This document shows positions 5,568 to 7,536 of a stretch of DNA of 7,536 nucleotides, piece after piece. The DNA comes from an uncultured Alistipes sp. (GTDB lineage: Bacteria > Bacteroidota > Bacteroidia > Bacteroidales > Rikenellaceae), in NCBI GenBank assembly GCA_937895825.1, contig CALBKP010000081.1, positions 1 through 7,536 on the forward strand, read 5' to 3'. Every line of letters begins with the position of its first letter. Within the stretch, counting starts at the first letter, position 1. The position numbers were made by a program, and so were the translations under genes. The notes beneath the pieces were generated by a model, which did no database searches, had not been told where the DNA came from, and saw only the letters and a program-made list of their open reading frames with translations.

Positions 5568-7536
5568 ATGTCATTCAATAGAGATAATAATAAGATGAGT
5601 AGCTATAGCCGTATCTCGATTGGTCTTGCCTCTCCCGAGGAGATTCGTGCCCAGTCGAGCGGCGAGGTGCTCAAACCCGAAACAATCAACTACCGCACCT
5701 ACAAGCCCGAGCGTGATGGTTTGTTCTGCGAGCGTATCTTCGGTCCTGTTAAGGACTACGAGTGCCACTGCGGTAAGTATAAGCGTATCCGCTATAAGGG
5801 TATTGTCTGCGATCGTTGCGGTGTGGAGGTTACCGAGAAGAAGGTGCGCCGTGAGCGTATGGGACATATCTCATTGGTAGTCCCCGTGGTACATATCTGG
5901 TACTTCCGTTCGCTGCCCTCAAAGATTGGTTATCTGTTGGGTATCCCATCAAAGAAACTCGAGGCCATCATCTACTACGAGCGCTATGTTGTCATCAACG
6001 CAGGTGCTGCTAAGGAGCAGGGTATCGAGCGTTTACAGACCCTGTCGGAGAAGGAGTATTTGGATGTAGTTGCAGCTCTTCCTAAGGGAAATCAGGCGTT
6101 GGACAACGACGATCCAGAGAAGTTCGTTGCCGAGATGGGTGGTGAGGCTATCCTCACACTTTTGAAGCAGGTAGACCTCGACACTATGTCATACTCGTTG
6201 CGTGACCGTGCATCGAAGGAGACATCGCAGCAGCGTAAGACTGAGGCGTTGAAGTGTTTGAACGTCATAGAGTCGTTCCGTGCTTCGAACGGTAAGAATA
6301 AGCCTGAGTGGATGGTACTTACGGATATCCCCGTTATTCCACCCGAGTTGCGTCCGTTGGTACCGCTGGATGGTGGCCGTTTCGCAACGTCGGACTTGAA
6401 CGACTTGTACCGCCGTGTTATCATCCGAAACAACCGTCTGAAGCGTCTTATCGAGATTAAGGCACCAGAGGTTATCCTTCGTAACGAGAAGCGTATGTTG
6501 CAGGAGGCTGTCGACTCATTGTTCGACAACTCACGCAAGAGCAACGCCGTTAAGAACGAGTCTAACCGTCCGTTGAAGTCACTCTCTGACTCGTTGAAGG
6601 GTAAGCAGGGTCGTTTCCGTCAGAACTTGCTCGGTAAGCGCGTTGACTACTCGGCACGTTCGGTTATTGTCGTAGGTCCCGAGCTTAAGATGCATGAGAT
6701 GGGTATTCCAAAGGATATGGCGGCAGAGCTCTATAAGCCTTTCGTTATCCGTAAGCTCATCGAGCGCGGCATCGTTAAGACCGTAAAGAGTGCAAAGAAG
6801 ATTATCGATAGAAAGGATCCCGTTATTTGGGGTATCTTGGAGAATGTCATCAAGGGTCACCCCGTATTGATGAACCGAGCTCCGACCCTCCACCGTTTGG
6901 GTATCCAGGCGTTCCAGCCTAAGTTGATCGAAGGTAAGGCAATGCAGCTCCACCCACTGTCATGTACAGCGTTTAACGCCGACTTCGACGGTGACCAGAT
7001 GGCGGTACACTTGCCACTTGGTAATGCTGCGATCCTTGAGGCTCAGCTCCTTATGCTTGGTTCGCACAACGTCTTGAACCCCGCAAATGGTGCGCCTATT
7101 ACCGTTCCTTCGCAGGATATGGTACTCGGTCTTTACTATATTACTAAGCCCCGTCCAGGTGTTAAGGGTACAGGCTTGAAGTTTTACGGTCCCGAGGAGG
7201 CTATCATCGCTTACAACGAGAAGCGTGCAGACCTTCATGCCGTGGTACAGTGCCGCGTACGCGATCTTGACGAGCATGGTAACGAGGTATATGTATTGAA
7301 GGAGACAACAATTGGTCGTATTCTGTTCAACCAGAACGTACCTTTGGAGGTAGGCTATATCAACGAGGTGCTTACGAAACGTTCGTTGCGTGATATCATC
7401 GCCGTTGTGATGAAGAAGGCAGGTGCTGATAAGGTTGCCAAGTTCTTGGACGATATCAAGAATATGGGTTACCGTATGGCGTTCCAGGGTGGTCTGTCGT
7501 TTAACCTCGACGCTGTGGTTATCCCCGATGTTAAGC
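5568..7536 (+). CDS. rpoC: DNA-directed RNA polymerase subunit beta', N-terminal part
   Basis: Partial gene running off the window: 656 complete codons of an expected 1400 or so. Beta' carries the catalytic Mg2+ site and the clamp. The start at 5568 gives MSFNRDNNKMSSYSRISIGLASPEEI; the second ATG at 5595 is possible but less likely, since the first gives the usual N-terminal length. Visible parts: zinc-binding domain 1 with Cys66, Cys68, Cys81 and Cys84 (E. coli C70, C72, C85, C88); the WYFRSLPSKIGYLLG segment; TDIPVIPPELRPLVPLDGGRF (about 252-272) leading to the clamp helices that bind sigma region 2 (about 275-320); switch-2 GKRVDYSARSVIVVGPELK (356-374); NRAPTLHRLG (436-445); and the absolutely conserved NADFDGDQ (470-477), whose Asp472, 474 and 476 hold the catalytic magnesium. 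The bridge helix, trigger loop and second zinc site lie beyond the window. The frame is intact to the last base. Confidence 0.99.
   Translation, partial: MSFNRDNNKMSSYSRISIGLASPEEIRAQSSGEVLKPETINYRTYKPERDGLFCERIFGPVKDYECHCGKYKRIRYKGIVCDRCGVEVTEKKVRRERMGHISLVVPVVHIWYFRSLPSKIGYLLGIPSKKLEAIIYYERYVVINAGAAKEQGIERLQTLSEKEYLDVVAALPKGNQALDNDDPEKFVAEMGGEAILTLLKQVDLDTMSYSLRDRASKETSQQRKTEALKCLNVIESFRASNGKNKPEWMVLTDIPVIPPELRPLVPLDGGRFATSDLNDLYRRVIIRNNRLKRLIEIKAPEVILRNEKRMLQEAVDSLFDNSRKSNAVKNESNRPLKSLSDSLKGKQGRFRQNLLGKRVDYSARSVIVVGPELKMHEMGIPKDMAAELYKPFVIRKLIERGIVKTVKSAKKIIDRKDPVIWGILENVIKGHPVLMNRAPTLHRLGIQAFQPKLIEGKAMQLHPLSCTAFNADFDGDQMAVHLPLGNAAILEAQLLMLGSHNVLNPANGAPITVPSQDMVLGLYYITKPRPGVKGTGLKFYGPEEAIIAYNEKRADLHAVVQCRVRDLDEHGNEVYVLKETTIGRILFNQNVPLEVGYINEVLTKRSLRDIIAVVMKKAGADKVAKFLDDIKNMGYRMAFQGGLSFNLDAVVIPDVK

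Noticed and set aside
6660..6662. Ala instead of Gly in the RpoC switch-2 motif DYSARSV
   Set aside because: From memory Ala is usual here in Bacteroidetes RpoC, so it is a lineage feature and not an anomaly.

Overview
This window is a stretch of the core ribosomal-protein / RNA-polymerase operon, all on the + strand: the 3' end of rplA (L1), then rplJ (L10), rplL (L7/L12), rpoB (RNA polymerase beta) and the 5' part of rpoC (beta'). The protein sequences look like order Bacteroidales: a 1285-residue RpoB beginning MSATQQQRISFSTIKN, RpoC phrases such as CERIFGPVKDYECHCGKYKR, and A-rich rather than Shine-Dalgarno leaders before most genes. A Rikenellaceae/Alistipes-like source is my best guess from remembered sequences, but the genus is not secure.

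Layout: 1-257 rplA C-terminal part; 19 bp gap with a strong Shine-Dalgarno; 277-801 rplJ; 41 bp A-rich gap; 843-1220 rplL; a long 465 bp gap (1221-1685); 1686-5543 rpoB; 24 bp gap; 5568-7536 rpoC, running off the window. rplA and rpoC are open at the window edges. There are no tRNA or rRNA genes, mobile elements or CRISPR arrays, and I found no convincing promoter.

L1, L10 and L7/L12 build the L1 stalk and the GTPase-factor-recruiting stalk of the 50S subunit. RpoB and RpoC form the two large catalytic subunits of RNA polymerase. Joining them in one operon makes the ribosomal-protein and polymerase genes share a transcript, but they are needed at very different levels (L7/L12 in several copies per ribosome). 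Cells therefore usually need a device between rplL and rpoB to reduce readthrough.

The only part not explained by well-known genes is that 465 bp rplL-rpoB gap. It holds three consecutive hairpins in its first 170 bp: one terminator-like, one GC-capped, and one long bulged stem. These are followed by an unusual G/T-rich, C-poor stretch carrying two short, speculative reading frames just upstream of rpoB. The arrangement resembles in principle the attenuator plus RNase III site known between rplL and rpoB in E. coli, but the sequence is different. It is the best candidate here for an undescribed regulatory element. The rest of the window is ordinary and highly conserved.
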